NCBI GenBank assembly: GCA_938075415.1
Contig: CALJHC010000004.1
Coordinates: 62,001-126,000 of the forward strand
Length of the DNA stretch: 64,000 bases
Reading direction: 5' to 3'
Source: an uncultured Rubripirellula sp.
GTDB lineage: Bacteria; Planctomycetota; Planctomycetia; Pirellulales; Pirellulaceae
Numbering within the stretch: the first letter of the stretch is position 1; every line of letters begins with the position of its first letter. The notes beneath the pieces were generated by a model. That model was not told the DNA's origin, made no database searches, and was given only the letters and a program-made list of their open reading frames with translations. A program made the position numbers and the translations under genes. Shown piece after piece: positions 10,625-20,822 of the stretch.

Positions 10625-12091
10625 ATGGCCTTTTACTCTTCCGGTTTTTTCCAGAAACTCAGCTTACCACTGCTAAGTCTCTTAGCGACCGTTTTTGTTA
10701 TTGGATCAGTCAAGGGTGCTGAACCACGCAATGTTTTGTTCATTGCAGTCGATGATATGAACTGCGACTTGGGATCATTTGGCCACCCTCTGGTCAAAAC
10801 CCCAAACTTAGATCGGCTTTGCAAATTGGGCGTGCGATTTGATGCAGCTTACTGCCAGCAACCACTGTGTGGACCAAGTCGTGCGAGCATCATGACAGGA
10901 TTGCGACCAGACACACTCGACATGCACACCTTGAAGCATGAACTACGTGACAAAAATCCAGACGTTACAACCATCGGCCAACTATTCCGTAACAACGGTT
11001 ACTTTTCCGCCCGATCCGGAAAAATCTATCACTACGGAAACCCAAGCATGATTGGTACAGATGGCAACGATGACCCAGCGACCTGGGACATAAAAGATAA
11101 TCCTATTGGCATCGACAGGTCCCAAGAGGAAAAGATCACGAGATATGGTGCTGGTAGTGAAAAACGAAAAAATCTGGGTATCAGCATGGCATGGTGGGAC
11201 CCAGTCAGTCAGGACACCGACCATACCGATGGCAAGGTTGCATCAAAAGTAGTGGAATGGATTCACGAAAAGAAGGATGAACCTTTCTTCCTCGCCGCTG
11301 GTTTCTTCAATCCACATTGCCCCTATGTTGCTCCAAAGCGGTACTTCGATCTCTACCCAATGAAATCGATCACCATGCAGGATCTTGACTCAGCCAAGCA
11401 AGATCTAATTGATGTTCCAAAAATGGCCGTGCAACGCGACATCAACAACTGGCCTTATTATTTCAAAGATGTCTCGATTGACGAAGCAAGGAAATGCAAA
11501 CAGGCTTACTATGCCACAATTTCGTTTGTCGATGCGCAAGTGGGACGCCTGCTGAACGCCTTAGAAGAAAATGATCTGATTGATAACACCATCATTGTTT
11601 TCTGGTCCGATCATGGCTATTTCCTCGGGGAAAAAGGACTTTGGTACAAGCGCAAAGCCTTCGAACGATCTGCTCGCATGCCATTAATCATTGCTGCTCC
11701 TGGATTTGAGAAAGGAAAATCAAGCTCAAAGCCAGTTGAGCTACTCGACATCTTCCCAACGCTCTCTGATCTTTGTGGACTCAAGGCCCCAAGCAATCTA
11801 GAAGGCAGCTCCCTTCGACCACTGTTACTGGATCCAGATGATGAAAAATGGATCAAACCCGCGGTCACGCAGATTTGGCATAAAAATTCAGCTTGGGGCT
11901 ACTCGCTTCGGACGGAACGCTTTCGCTACACCGAATGGCTTGAGGGTGAAGCAGGTGTGGAACTTTACGACCACACCAATGACCCTAACGAAGTCACAAA
12001 TCTTGCAAACTCGGATCAACATCAAAAGGTCATCAAACAGTTGTCGACTCAACTCAAGCCTTTTGTGCGTCTGAAGGTAGAGAAACGCTGA
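10625..12091 (+). CDS. Secreted S1 sulfatase (iduronate-2-sulfatase-like)
   Basis: The 488-residue exported sulfatase hydrolyses sulfate esters, probably on a polysaccharide. The signal peptide covers about residues 1-31 (cut before AEPRN). The metal-binding pair is in AVDDMN (43-44), and the formylglycine motif is LCGPSRASIMTG with Cys82 to be converted to formylglycine. Further sulfatase blocks are GKIYHYG, HCPYVAPKRYFDLYP and FWSDHGYFLGEKGLWYKR, typical of the iduronate-2-sulfatase-like branch. The ATG at 10625 gives the signal peptide; the frame remains open upstream without meaning. It lies between a GH43 and a second sulfatase on the same strand, consistent with a small polysaccharide-utilisation locus. 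No anaerobic sulfatase maturase or FGE gene is in the window. Confidence 0.9.
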   Translation: MAFYSSGFFQKLSLPLLSLLATVFVIGSVKGAEPRNVLFIAVDDMNCDLGSFGHPLVKTPNLDRLCKLGVRFDAAYCQQPLCGPSRASIMTGLRPDTLDMHTLKHELRDKNPDVTTIGQLFRNNGYFSARSGKIYHYGNPSMIGTDGNDDPATWDIKDNPIGIDRSQEEKITRYGAGSEKRKNLGISMAWWDPVSQDTDHTDGKVASKVVEWIHEKKDEPFFLAAGFFNPHCPYVAPKRYFDLYPMKSITMQDLDSAKQDLIDVPKMAVQRDINNWPYYFKDVSIDEARKCKQAYYATISFVDAQVGRLLNALEENDLIDNTIIVFWSDHGYFLGEKGLWYKRKAFERSARMPLIIAAPGFEKGKSSSKPVELLDIFPTLSDLCGLKAPSNLEGSSLRPLLLDPDDEKWIKPAVTQIWHKNSAWGYSLRTERFRYTEWLEGEAGVELYDHTNDPNEVTNLANSDQHQKVIKQLSTQLKPFVRLKVEKR

Positions 12092-12318
12092 TCAATTCCT
12101 AAATCTTTCAGCAGAACCTTTGACCTCATTCCGCTGTGAACGTGATGACACGGAAGGAAAATGGTGACCTAACCCCGGGCAGCGTCCAACAACTCACCGA
12201 GGTCATGCCGAATGCAATCCTGACCACCCATCATCTGCGTTCATTATCCTCTGGACCAACAAACACCGACGCGTGCCATGGGCCAGAACGCCATCTCGTC
12301 GAAAAAAAGCTGACTAGA

Positions 12319-15009
12319 ATGCCACTGATAAGTCTCGCACCACTTTGCCGCACTTTTATTCTTTCGGTTCTCGTGGTTCACTTGGCCGACGATGGATCGA
12401 AATTATTGAATGCGGGGAATCAAGAGCAACCGAATATCATCTTCATACTCGCCGACGATCTCGGCTGGTCAGAGCTTGGATGCTACGGCAACACCTTCAA
12501 CGAGACGCCCCATATTAACCAACTTGCTGCAAAGGGCATGCGATTCACCAATGCCTACGCTGCGGCCCCCGTATGTTCTCCCTATCGAGCAGCCTTTCTC
12601 ACGGGCCAGCATCCGGCACGACTTGGAATTCATGATTATTTACGACCAAACTCTGCCAACTCGCTTTCGCCAATTCTCAACTCGATTCCAAAAGTCCTTG
12701 CGAAGAATGGCTACAGGACTGGCGTGATCGGAAAGTGGCATTTAACTGGCTACGAATATCATGGTGCTGAATTTGAAATCCAACCCCGTCAGCATGGGTT
12801 CCAATGGACGTTCGGTAATGAAGTAAAAAGTGTCGGCAACGGCGCTAATTTCTGGCCTTACCGTTTTCGCGACCAACCAATCCCATGGATCAACATCACT
12901 GAACCTCGCCTGGGACCGAATGAATATCTGACTGATCGTCTGAACAAGGAGGCTGTTGATTTTGTACTTCGCAATCAAGAACAACCCTTCTTTCTTTTCC
13001 TCAGTCATTATGCGCCTCACACCATTCTCAACGGCCGTCCTGATCTCGTTGAAAAATATCGCAAGAAACATCCGCCCGGTGAATCCAGTCGTCACCGCTG
13101 TTACCTTTGTGAAGATGCTGGGGTACTGAAAGCAGGAACCCATAATCACGGTGATCCACTCAATCATTGGGCCCATTCACACAATCCGCATTTAGCGGCA
13201 ATGCTGGAATCAATCGATGATGGAGTGGGGAAACTAATGCAGGCTGTAGATTCGCTGAATCGACAGCGTCAAACATTGATCATCTTTTCCAGTGACAACG
13301 GTGGCGAAACGAACGTGACCAGCAACCACCCACTGCGGGGAGGAAAAAGTCAACTCTACGAGGGTGGAATACGTGTCCCGTTAATTGCTTCTTGGCCAGG
13401 CACCATCCCCGAAGCTACGACCAATGCACAGATCACTCAGAATGTTGACTTCTTTCCAACGCTACTTGATGCAACTGAGGCGGATGAAACACAAACTACT
13501 TTCATTGATGGCGTTTCTATCCTCGAAAGTCTAAAGAACCCTGACGTTGCTCCCGAACGATCCTTCATCGCTTGGCACTACCCCTTGGATGAACCCCATT
13601 TTCTGGGCGGAACCTCTTCAGCCGCAATTCGCCAAGGCAAGTGGAAGCTGATCGAATCTTTCGTCGATGGCAGTGCGGAACTTTATGACCTTTCAATCGA
13701 TGTCTCTGAGCAAAACGATGTATCGAAATCAAAACCACAAATTGCAAAGCGTCTAAGCGATCTCCTCGTTAAATGGAGACGGACAACCCAAGCAAGGACT
13801 CCCTCGCCACCAATCCTCGTTCAACCACAGGAACTGAAATTTGCGGAACACTTCAACTTGGATCAGTTCAGCGAACGAATTTGGTACAACGCTGATTGGA
13901 TTCCGGAGGACGGCATCCTTCAACGCCGTGCCTCTGGACAAGAAAATACTAGAGTGTTCCTTCGCGACGCTGCATTCAAAAACGCCATGATTCGATTTGA
14001 TTTTCGATTGGGCGAAGCCAATGACGTTCGCCTGATGACGGGTAATGGTGGCCACTACAACACCGTCTTGCATGTGCGCCCAGATCATTTTTTTCTACAA
14101 ACGGCTCAAGATAAATCGGCTCCCTATTTTTCCTATCGTCATGGGGAGTGCGCTTTCAAATTTGAACGCGATCGGTGGTACTCGGTTACTGTTGAATTTG
14201 CGGAAGACCAATGTGTCGCGCATCTCGATCGTGAACATCTCGTCACAGCACGACATCCCATTATTGACCAGCAACGGGACTATTTGGCGATTCAAGTGGA
14301 CCAGGGGAACACAAGCTTTGACAATTTCCAACTTTTCGCAGCGAAAAGGCGGGACTTAAAGACTCAGAAATTTGAGCAACTTGAAAAGCGGGTTGGCAAG
14401 TATCCCGTGGAGAAAACGCTCGACGAAAAACTCAAGATCGAATGGAACAATTCACATGCACGGTTCCACCTTCATGATCAAAAATATCGTGATCTCGTTC
14501 AGGACGTGAACTCGCTCGATCTTGAGCTTCGACAAAAATACCCGGATGTTTTTGTGACACACAAAGAGCTTAAACTTCAGTTCGCCGAAAACAGGAAAAA
14601 CCGCTTAAAAAGTGATCCCGTTTACCAATCGTTGATCGCGGAATCCAAGCAAGCTAAGACCACTGTCGACAAATGGCTGATGGACAAAAACCCAAAGCTA
14701 AAGACAGTCCCCAGCAATCGCAAAAAATCTTTATTTGCGGAAACTCGATCAAGACTTAGAACAGATCCAGAATTGCTCCTGCTGATTCAAGCATCAAACG
14801 AGATTGAACAACGAATTCGTGCTCAATATGCAGATGACTATCCCAGTGACAAAGAGATCGACCAGAAAAAGAAAGTTGCCCGCGAAATGCATCGCAACGA
14901 ACTTCAATTTAAAGAACTCAGTAAGAAACGGTCAGAGGCTTATCAGAAGCAACGGGCATTCCTTTTGGAGAACAATCCAGTGCTGCAAGGTTTACATACA
15001 CAATTGTGA
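12319..15009 (+). CDS. Secreted S1 sulfatase with concanavalin-like domain and repeated helical tail
   Basis: The protein (about 896 residues) has three parts. Residues 36-500 are an arylsulfatase-A-like S1 sulfatase with IFILADDLGWSELGCYG, the formylglycine site CSPYR (Cys86; Tyr where Ser or Thr is usual), GVIGKWHL and FSSDNGGE. Residues about 510-680 form a LamG/DUF1080-like jelly roll (MIRFDFRLGEANDVRLMTGN ... YLAIQVDQGNTSFDNFQLF). The last 180 residues are highly charged and helical and contain about three repeats of a unit with LK/R-S/T-DP followed by a long helix. I chose the ATG at 12319 because it starts a signal peptide; the frame extends up to a GTG at 12136. It is far longer than usual sulfatases (about 450-550). 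The repeated tail might bind a polymer or the cell surface. Confidence 0.88.
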   Translation: MPLISLAPLCRTFILSVLVVHLADDGSKLLNAGNQEQPNIIFILADDLGWSELGCYGNTFNETPHINQLAAKGMRFTNAYAAAPVCSPYRAAFLTGQHPARLGIHDYLRPNSANSLSPILNSIPKVLAKNGYRTGVIGKWHLTGYEYHGAEFEIQPRQHGFQWTFGNEVKSVGNGANFWPYRFRDQPIPWINITEPRLGPNEYLTDRLNKEAVDFVLRNQEQPFFLFLSHYAPHTILNGRPDLVEKYRKKHPPGESSRHRCYLCEDAGVLKAGTHNHGDPLNHWAHSHNPHLAAMLESIDDGVGKLMQAVDSLNRQRQTLIIFSSDNGGETNVTSNHPLRGGKSQLYEGGIRVPLIASWPGTIPEATTNAQITQNVDFFPTLLDATEADETQTTFIDGVSILESLKNPDVAPERSFIAWHYPLDEPHFLGGTSSAAIRQGKWKLIESFVDGSAELYDLSIDVSEQNDVSKSKPQIAKRLSDLLVKWRRTTQARTPSPPILVQPQELKFAEHFNLDQFSERIWYNADWIPEDGILQRRASGQENTRVFLRDAAFKNAMIRFDFRLGEANDVRLMTGNGGHYNTVLHVRPDHFFLQTAQDKSAPYFSYRHGECAFKFERDRWYSVTVEFAEDQCVAHLDREHLVTARHPIIDQQRDYLAIQVDQGNTSFDNFQLFAAKRRDLKTQKFEQLEKRVGKYPVEKTLDEKLKIEWNNSHARFHLHDQKYRDLVQDVNSLDLELRQKYPDVFVTHKELKLQFAENRKNRLKSDPVYQSLIAESKQAKTTVDKWLMDKNPKLKTVPSNRKKSLFAETRSRLRTDPELLLLIQASNEIEQRIRAQYADDYPSDKEIDQKKKVAREMHRNELQFKELSKKRSEAYQKQRAFLLENNPVLQGLHTQL

Positions 15010-15809
15010 CGAGTGATGTCCCGTCAATTTGCAATGAATGAAATCCTTGAAATTGAACAAGATCTTGAGGAACTTACGACAAGTTCAGATTCTTGAATGC
15101 CACTCAGTCGGCAAGCAATTCACATTGACGACCCTAGTCGTAAAATTCAGATTTCCAGAATCAATCTCCGGCAAAGCCGAATTTTAGTGCGACTTCAAAT
15201 TCGCAGGATTCGCCAGGCCCAAATAATCTCAACGCTCCATCGCTGATTGTCCGGCCCAAGTTCCTGTCTTGGATTTTCCCGATACACCCATCCTTTGCGG
15301 TCACCAACCAAAGCGTTCAGATACTATCCCGCTGGTTCCTACGCGTCGAATGATTCAACACCGGATTTGCCATTGAGACTTCGCTGTCGCGAATCAATCA
15401 ACCAGAAGGCAGGCAGAATTTCACGCAAAATTCAGTGGCGGAGTACTCTCTTGGAACACGCCGGGTTGTTTTCCGAGATCGGTAAACCAAAGTCTTCTGG
15501 TTTCCATGGCCGTCCAGATGAACGATTCCGTAAGCGGAAACGCCTCTTCCTGAGAAAACCGGCCACCGAGCAATGTTTTGTTTTACGCACGCCATCTAAT
15601 CGCGTGCTACATTCCCAAAAGGTCACCGGCCGAGCGAATGCAGCGACCGGATCAGGACGGCAACCTAACCAGTTCCCGGTCCATTCCGATTTTTTGCTTT
15701 GTATCACTTATGCAAGGTCAATGGCATACCGACGATATCGATGAAACGAACCAACCAGCTGGCAGGCACCTGATTGGCCTCAACGACATGCACTTGAAAT
15801 AGAAATCAG
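15010..15809. other. 0.8-kb intergenic region, nothing firm
   Basis: The longest open frames here (165 residues on the plus strand and 91 on the minus strand) overlap each other, are rich in Arg and Ser, and match no domain I know. I regard them as chance frames. No tRNA-like fold, terminator or repeat was found. A promoter for the exopolysaccharide operon probably lies near the right end. Confidence 0.35.
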
Positions 15810-17978
15810 TTGATCACAGTCCCCGGAATACCGCTGACACCCAAACGCCTCACGCTGCTAATTTTAGCGGTAGTGCTTGCGTTGGTTCCGGTATTGAGTG
15901 CCTGGGACGACGGAGGTGGACACCGTTGGACCCAAGCAAACGCTTGCAAAGCATTGCTGGTGCTGGCGGCCTTGGGTTTGTCGATCGCCTGGAGACACTC
16001 CAGCTTTCGTCCTCCAACACTGACACTCCTTGCCATGCTGGTGTGGCTTATTGCGGGCCTTCAATGCGTTCCGCTTCCACCGCAAGTTGTCAAAACCCTT
16101 TCCCCCGCCTCATACGATGCTTATCGCGAGTGGTTACCGGACCCCATTCGCGAGGAAGTTTTAGAATGGCCTCAAGCACCTGGCACGACCCAAGCAAGCC
16201 GAGCGTTTCCGATCAGCGTTGCGCCCAACCTGACCAGGCAGGCCCTTTCGCTACCGCTGGTCTTTGCAATCGGTTGCTGGATTTCCTCCATCTGCTATTC
16301 GGAAAGGAAAGCGGGCTGGATCTTATTGGCGATTCCCGTAATCGCTGGAACGGTCTTTTGTTTTTTTGGATCCGCGGACATGATCCGGCTCCATCGCGAC
16401 TGGAACGTTGAACTACGTCAAAGACTTTTAATCACCCCAATTGGTGCTGATGGGCCTTTCGGCCCATTCATTAATAACAACACCTGCATCGGTTACATCA
16501 ACCTCTGTCTTGGTTGTGTGCTGGGTATGTTTTTCGCAATCTGGACGGGTGGTCGCTCGAACATTGCTTCAAAGTCGACACGAATTTGGCTCTCTGCGCT
16601 CGCTTTTCTCTTTGCCGCCATCATGGTGACGGGTGTGTTAGCGAGTGGTTCGCGAGGCGGCTTCTTGGGCATGTGCTTTGCAACGATTGTGATGGCATTG
16701 CTTAGCCTCCGCAAATCGAGAATTGGTTGGATCGTCCTGTTCCTCATCATCGGTTTTGGATCAACCCAACTGCTCGACGGCCTCGGGATTCGGCAGGAAA
16801 TGCAGGACCGTCTCTCAACACTTTACGATGGCACCGCATTAAATGATGGACGCCTCAAAAAGTGGGAGGGTGGATTAAAGGCCGCCGCTGCTCATCTGCC
16901 TCTTGGTTCAGGCTTGGGAACGTACCGTTATGCTCAAATGGCGCACGGCTCTTATGCCGCAGAGCGATGGGCGGTCAATGCGGATGGCATGCACGTGGAA
17001 TGGGCACTTGAAGGAGGGGTTTGGCTGCTTCCCATTATCTTGCTTGGCTGCATCATCTTAGTGAGGGAAATCCGTAGTGTCTCACGTAGCACCGAAAAAC
17101 TTTCAACACCAAATACGAGACTGGCAAAAGCAACGCTCGTTGCAGCGACATTTTCTTTGGCATCTCTTTTCGTGACACAAAGCTTCGATTTTGGAATCAC
17201 ACACATCCCTCTGATATTGACCGTTTCGATTCTTGCCGGCGGTGTCTCCCACTTTTATCGCAAATCTAATTCAGAAAAATCTATCGAAAATCCAGTGGGG
17301 CTAATCTCTTTCTCAACGATAGTCGCAATCTTCACCATCGCAGCAATGGCATGCGCGGTCTCGGATCTAGATGCCGGCGGTGTATGGCAGAGAATCATGA
17401 TCCAGCGTCATGCAGAGCGAAACCTCCCAATTCAGCGTCGCACACTGGATCTAGACTCAACAATTGAACACGTGCAAGAGGTCCTGACCAAAAACCCTCA
17501 TGATGCGATGGGGCATCGAGTCATGGCACTGTTGTTACTGGACAGGCAGCATCAGGTCGGATCTGAATCACTTCTTTCCGCACAAGCTGCCGATGCAAAT
17601 TCGGCCAGTAATTGGTCGCTGCCAATGAATGTGAGGCGGGCTGTTCATGTCAACCAAGTTTCACCGGGCACGGTGATGCTGAAAAATCAAAGTCTTGAAC
17701 AATGGAGACTTGCCCGACAACACGCGGCATCATCACTCGCTTTGTCGCCACTCGATGATGCAACAAGAGTGATACTTATCGAAACAGACTTTGTTGAAAA
17801 ACACCGCAAACGTGCATCACGCGAATTACTGATGCAAACTGCGAGGTTACGACCAATGACTCCTCTGATAATCAATCATCTCGCCAGACTAGCACTTAGC
17901 TATCCGGGTCCCGAGACAGAAGAACAGATTCGTGAGATCGAAACCCAGTATCGCCAAGCAAATACTGAAAAAAATTAA
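15810..17978 (+). CDS. O-antigen ligase/polymerase (Wzy_C) family membrane protein with C-terminal helical repeats
   Basis: The 722-residue inner-membrane protein has about a dozen hydrophobic segments in residues 10-540, then a soluble helical (TPR-like) C-terminal part. The Wzy_C signature is in the periplasmic loop: LGSGLGTYRYAQM followed by NADGMHVEWALEGG, corresponding to the conserved His/Glu segment of O-antigen ligases. Such proteins join or polymerise lipid-linked glycans on the periplasmic face. The start is a TTG at 15810; there is no better in-frame ATG before the first membrane helix. A Wzz-like chain-length protein starts 40 bases downstream, so the pair forms an operon for exopolysaccharide or O-antigen assembly. 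Ligase and polymerase roles cannot be separated by sequence alone. Confidence 0.85.
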   Translation: MITVPGIPLTPKRLTLLILAVVLALVPVLSAWDDGGGHRWTQANACKALLVLAALGLSIAWRHSSFRPPTLTLLAMLVWLIAGLQCVPLPPQVVKTLSPASYDAYREWLPDPIREEVLEWPQAPGTTQASRAFPISVAPNLTRQALSLPLVFAIGCWISSICYSERKAGWILLAIPVIAGTVFCFFGSADMIRLHRDWNVELRQRLLITPIGADGPFGPFINNNTCIGYINLCLGCVLGMFFAIWTGGRSNIASKSTRIWLSALAFLFAAIMVTGVLASGSRGGFLGMCFATIVMALLSLRKSRIGWIVLFLIIGFGSTQLLDGLGIRQEMQDRLSTLYDGTALNDGRLKKWEGGLKAAAAHLPLGSGLGTYRYAQMAHGSYAAERWAVNADGMHVEWALEGGVWLLPIILLGCIILVREIRSVSRSTEKLSTPNTRLAKATLVAATFSLASLFVTQSFDFGITHIPLILTVSILAGGVSHFYRKSNSEKSIENPVGLISFSTIVAIFTIAAMACAVSDLDAGGVWQRIMIQRHAERNLPIQRRTLDLDSTIEHVQEVLTKNPHDAMGHRVMALLLLDRQHQVGSESLLSAQAADANSASNWSLPMNVRRAVHVNQVSPGTVMLKNQSLEQWRLARQHAASSLALSPLDDATRVILIETDFVEKHRKRASRELLMQTARLRPMTPLIINHLARLALSYPGPETEEQIREIETQYRQANTEKN

Positions 17979-18017
17979 GCCCAAGCGATTGTTAGCCAAT
18001 CACCGGAATTGAAGCAA

Positions 18018-19586
18018 ATGAAAAAATCGAGCACACTGCTTGCGACCCTCATCGCCCTGATTGCCTGGACCACGATGGGCGGTTTGATTGGCTTTGCAAC
18101 GGGCTACATTGTCTACGTCAAGCAAACTGCGGTCTTTCAATCCACCGGCACTCTCAGTATTTCCTCTCCGCCTGCGAAAGAAGCCTCTTTACGGGATGAC
18201 GATGGATCGGCCGGTGACTTATCACCAATCATTGCTGGCCAGGAAGTGCTGCGAAAAGCAGTTAACGATGGAGAGCTTGGTCGACTATTCGGCATCTCAG
18301 GAAAAGACACCAACGAGATTGCTCAATCCATTCAATCCAGTGGTGATCTCAAGGTGGTTCGCGGCCCCAGCAGCGACATTGGTACAACTTACGAATTGAG
18401 TCTCAATGGATTGACCCCCAGCACCTCGCAGATTGCCCTGCATGCGATCTGCGAATCGGCGACCGAACTTCTGACCGAAGGTGGGCAGGCTGACCAATGG
18501 CAACAGGCAGTCGACCTACTCACAACAGTGCGTCGTGAAGTGGAAGATCGAATCGCCAATCTGGAACAGCAACGCGCGGTCATTGCTCCCCAAGTAACCT
18601 CGGTAAAGAGGGAAGGTGTTTCAATCTCGGGCCTATCTGTGCAATTCACCAACCTCCAGCAGGAAGTGGATCATCTTGAATCACTTCGCTCGGGCGTTGT
18701 AGAAAAACTTCGGCGAATTGAAACTCTCATTGAAGAAGGTGCTTCAACGGAAACTATTCTTGTTAGCCTCAACGTTCCAGTCAAAAAAGCACCACCAAAA
18801 GCTGCACCGCAGACAGTCCCAACCAAAGTTTCCGGAGAAACCGCCGCAGACAGGCAGATCAAAATGGCCAAGCGAATGCAGGCCGAACAAGCAATCAAAA
18901 TCAAAATGAAACCACTACTCCTTGAACTCGATAAACTACGAGAACGCTATGGAGAAAAGCACCCTAAGGTTGTTTTTAAAAAATCCGAAATCGAGGTCTA
19001 TCAGTTGCAATTGGATGCATTAACGCCCATCAATGACATTGAGCCAGTTGAGAGCACAGAGTCGAGACGAACCGACGCATTGGTTGACGATAAAAAAGAA
19101 GACGAGTTGCCTGCTGCCGACAACGGTACGGAACAGAACGGGACGTCAGCTTCCAGCCAAACCCCAACCGAATCAAAAAACGAGGCAAATGTCAAACTGG
19201 CTTTGAGTGCTTTGCGATTAGAAAACAAGCAGATCAACGATGAAGTTGAAAAACAAAATTCTGCCCTTCAGGCCTTGGCCTCAAAGATCAGTCAGGAAGA
19301 GCTAAAAGCAAGAGAATATGAGCGGTTGACTGATTCTCTCGTCGTACAACATCAATTACTTCAGCAAGCAGTCTCACGACTCTCAAAGCTCCCGCAGCAA
19401 TCTCCTTTCAGTGGTCGAATTGTCACAGTCGTGAATCAACCCGCTTCAGGAGTCCAAGTGAGCCCAGAACTCAGACCGCTGATGAGAACAAGTGTGGGAG
19501 CGGGAATCTTGGCAGGACTGGGGCTTTTTGTCTTAGTGTTGTTGGCGTCAATCATGACATCTGAGCAGGAAACACAATCGGCATAA
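18018..19586 (+). CDS. Wzz-like polysaccharide chain-length determinant / co-polymerase
   Basis: The protein of about 522 residues has a membrane helix near residues 10-33, a long periplasmic region rich in coiled coil (about 175-250 and 390-460), and a second helix near 490-512. This is the polysaccharide co-polymerase architecture. The segment before the second helix (LSKLPQQSPFSGRIVTVVNQ) resembles the conserved Pro-rich block of the family. No cytoplasmic tyrosine-kinase domain follows, so it is the kinase-less form. A low-complexity Ala/Lys/Pro/Gln stretch interrupts the coiled coil around 258-300, and an acidic, Ser/Thr-rich stretch lies near 345-390. I chose the ATG at 18018; a TTG three codons earlier is possible. 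It is probably co-transcribed with the O-antigen-ligase-like gene 40 bases upstream and controls glycan length. Confidence 0.85.
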   Translation: MKKSSTLLATLIALIAWTTMGGLIGFATGYIVYVKQTAVFQSTGTLSISSPPAKEASLRDDDGSAGDLSPIIAGQEVLRKAVNDGELGRLFGISGKDTNEIAQSIQSSGDLKVVRGPSSDIGTTYELSLNGLTPSTSQIALHAICESATELLTEGGQADQWQQAVDLLTTVRREVEDRIANLEQQRAVIAPQVTSVKREGVSISGLSVQFTNLQQEVDHLESLRSGVVEKLRRIETLIEEGASTETILVSLNVPVKKAPPKAAPQTVPTKVSGETAADRQIKMAKRMQAEQAIKIKMKPLLLELDKLRERYGEKHPKVVFKKSEIEVYQLQLDALTPINDIEPVESTESRRTDALVDDKKEDELPAADNGTEQNGTSASSQTPTESKNEANVKLALSALRLENKQINDEVEKQNSALQALASKISQEELKAREYERLTDSLVVQHQLLQQAVSRLSKLPQQSPFSGRIVTVVNQPASGVQVSPELRPLMRTSVGAGILAGLGLFVLVLLASIMTSEQETQSA

Positions 19587-19739
19587 TCCGCATAAAGCGA
19601 ATCATCCGCAAAATCGGTAAATTAGCGCCGATGCTCTCTATTTCATCAAAAGGAGCGGCAGTTTTAATTCGACCTGAGCGTATCGCATAAATAGCATTGG
19701 ATCTGATTCGGATACAGCCTTGCTCTTCTTGGAAATGCG

Positions 19740-20822
19740 ATGTTCAACGTCAGCGTGAAAAAATGTTTCGCTAGCCTCTCACTATTAACATTGCTCACCG
19801 CCACCTCGTTAGCGGAAGATGCAATCAACAAACCTACCCTGTCACAGTGGATAAAGCCTGCTGAAACAGGTCTTTTTGAGTGTCAGGTCCTACGTCCGGT
19901 TGGCATCACCAACCCAACCGCACTCCAGAACGCTCTTGTTGAACTGATTGCATCGAACGGAAAGCGAGCAACTGGGATTACGGACAAAAACGGGATTGTG
20001 AAAATACCAGGTATTTCACCCGGTGATTACACTCTCGCGGTGTGGGGACAGGACTGTGTCGCATGGCAGGCCATGCACTTCGTCGCGCAAGATGATGAGC
20101 GTTACGGCAACCTTCCAAGCCTGGCCACCATCTTCCCGGCTAATATTTCGCTGACACTATTTCAGAAAATCACTGACCCTTACCTGCTCGCGTCACCTGA
20201 CTTGGCCAAATTGAAGTCAAAGATCACAGCAGAAGAAAATCCCTCTCGGGAAACAGAAAGTGATCTCCTTCCTCAAGTGGCACGTCACGATGGTGGCATG
20301 AAAGGTCGCCTGACCAATCCGTTTATCAGTCAGTCGGATGAGGTTCAAATCGGTACGACCACACCCGCAGAGAATCATCTTGTGTTTCTGGTCGACGAAA
20401 AAGGAAAAATTCGTCAAACAGTTACCGACGAAGAGGGAAGTTTTTTCATCGCCAACCTTGAGGCACAACTCTATTCCATCGTCATTGTTGGTCGAAACGG
20501 TCTCGGTGCGTCGAGTGTGCAATTGGTTGACTCGGCGGCAACATCGACTTCCATGCGAACTGCCGACGGCAAATACTTTGTGTCAATCATGGAGGTCGAA
20601 AGTGAACTGACAATGGAAATCACACCCGATCGAATTGAATGCTTCGACGCCTCCCTGTCTTTGGACGGTTTCGCGTTGCCGCCGGATCAGTTTGGAAGTA
20701 GCACAGGAGGCGGTGGTAACTTGATCGGCGCTGCCTTGCTCGGAACCGCGGCTGCGATCGGAACGAGTGCCTACAACGCCTCTAATGCCGACAGTGAATC
20801 AACCGATCCTGGCGGCATCTGA
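19740..20822 (+). CDS. Secreted protein with two carboxypeptidase-regulatory-like beta-sandwiches
   Basis: The 360-residue protein has a signal peptide (to about residue 25, TATSLAEDA). Two Ig-like regulatory-type sandwiches follow: residues 55-110 with ALVELIASNGKRATGITDKN ... IPGISPGDYTLAVWG, and residues 185-245 with HLVFLVDEKGKIRQTVTDEE ... FIANLEAQLYSIVIVG. The C terminus has a Gly-rich then hydrophobic Ala-rich stretch (GGGGNLIGAALLGTAAAIGT) close to the end. The function is unknown. It follows the chain-length gene on the same strand after 153 bases, so it may take part in surface polysaccharide assembly or bind it. The terminal hydrophobic stretch could anchor it in a membrane. Confidence 0.7.
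   Translation: MFNVSVKKCFASLSLLTLLTATSLAEDAINKPTLSQWIKPAETGLFECQVLRPVGITNPTALQNALVELIASNGKRATGITDKNGIVKIPGISPGDYTLAVWGQDCVAWQAMHFVAQDDERYGNLPSLATIFPANISLTLFQKITDPYLLASPDLAKLKSKITAEENPSRETESDLLPQVARHDGGMKGRLTNPFISQSDEVQIGTTTPAENHLVFLVDEKGKIRQTVTDEEGSFFIANLEAQLYSIVIVGRNGLGASSVQLVDSAATSTSMRTADGKYFVSIMEVESELTMEITPDRIECFDASLSLDGFALPPDQFGSSTGGGGNLIGAALLGTAAAIGTSAYNASNADSESTDPGGI

Noticed and set aside
15247-15744. 165-codon open frame in the gap before the exopolysaccharide operon
   Set aside because: Arg/Ser-rich, no domain, overlapped by an opposite-strand frame of similar quality; looks like chance.
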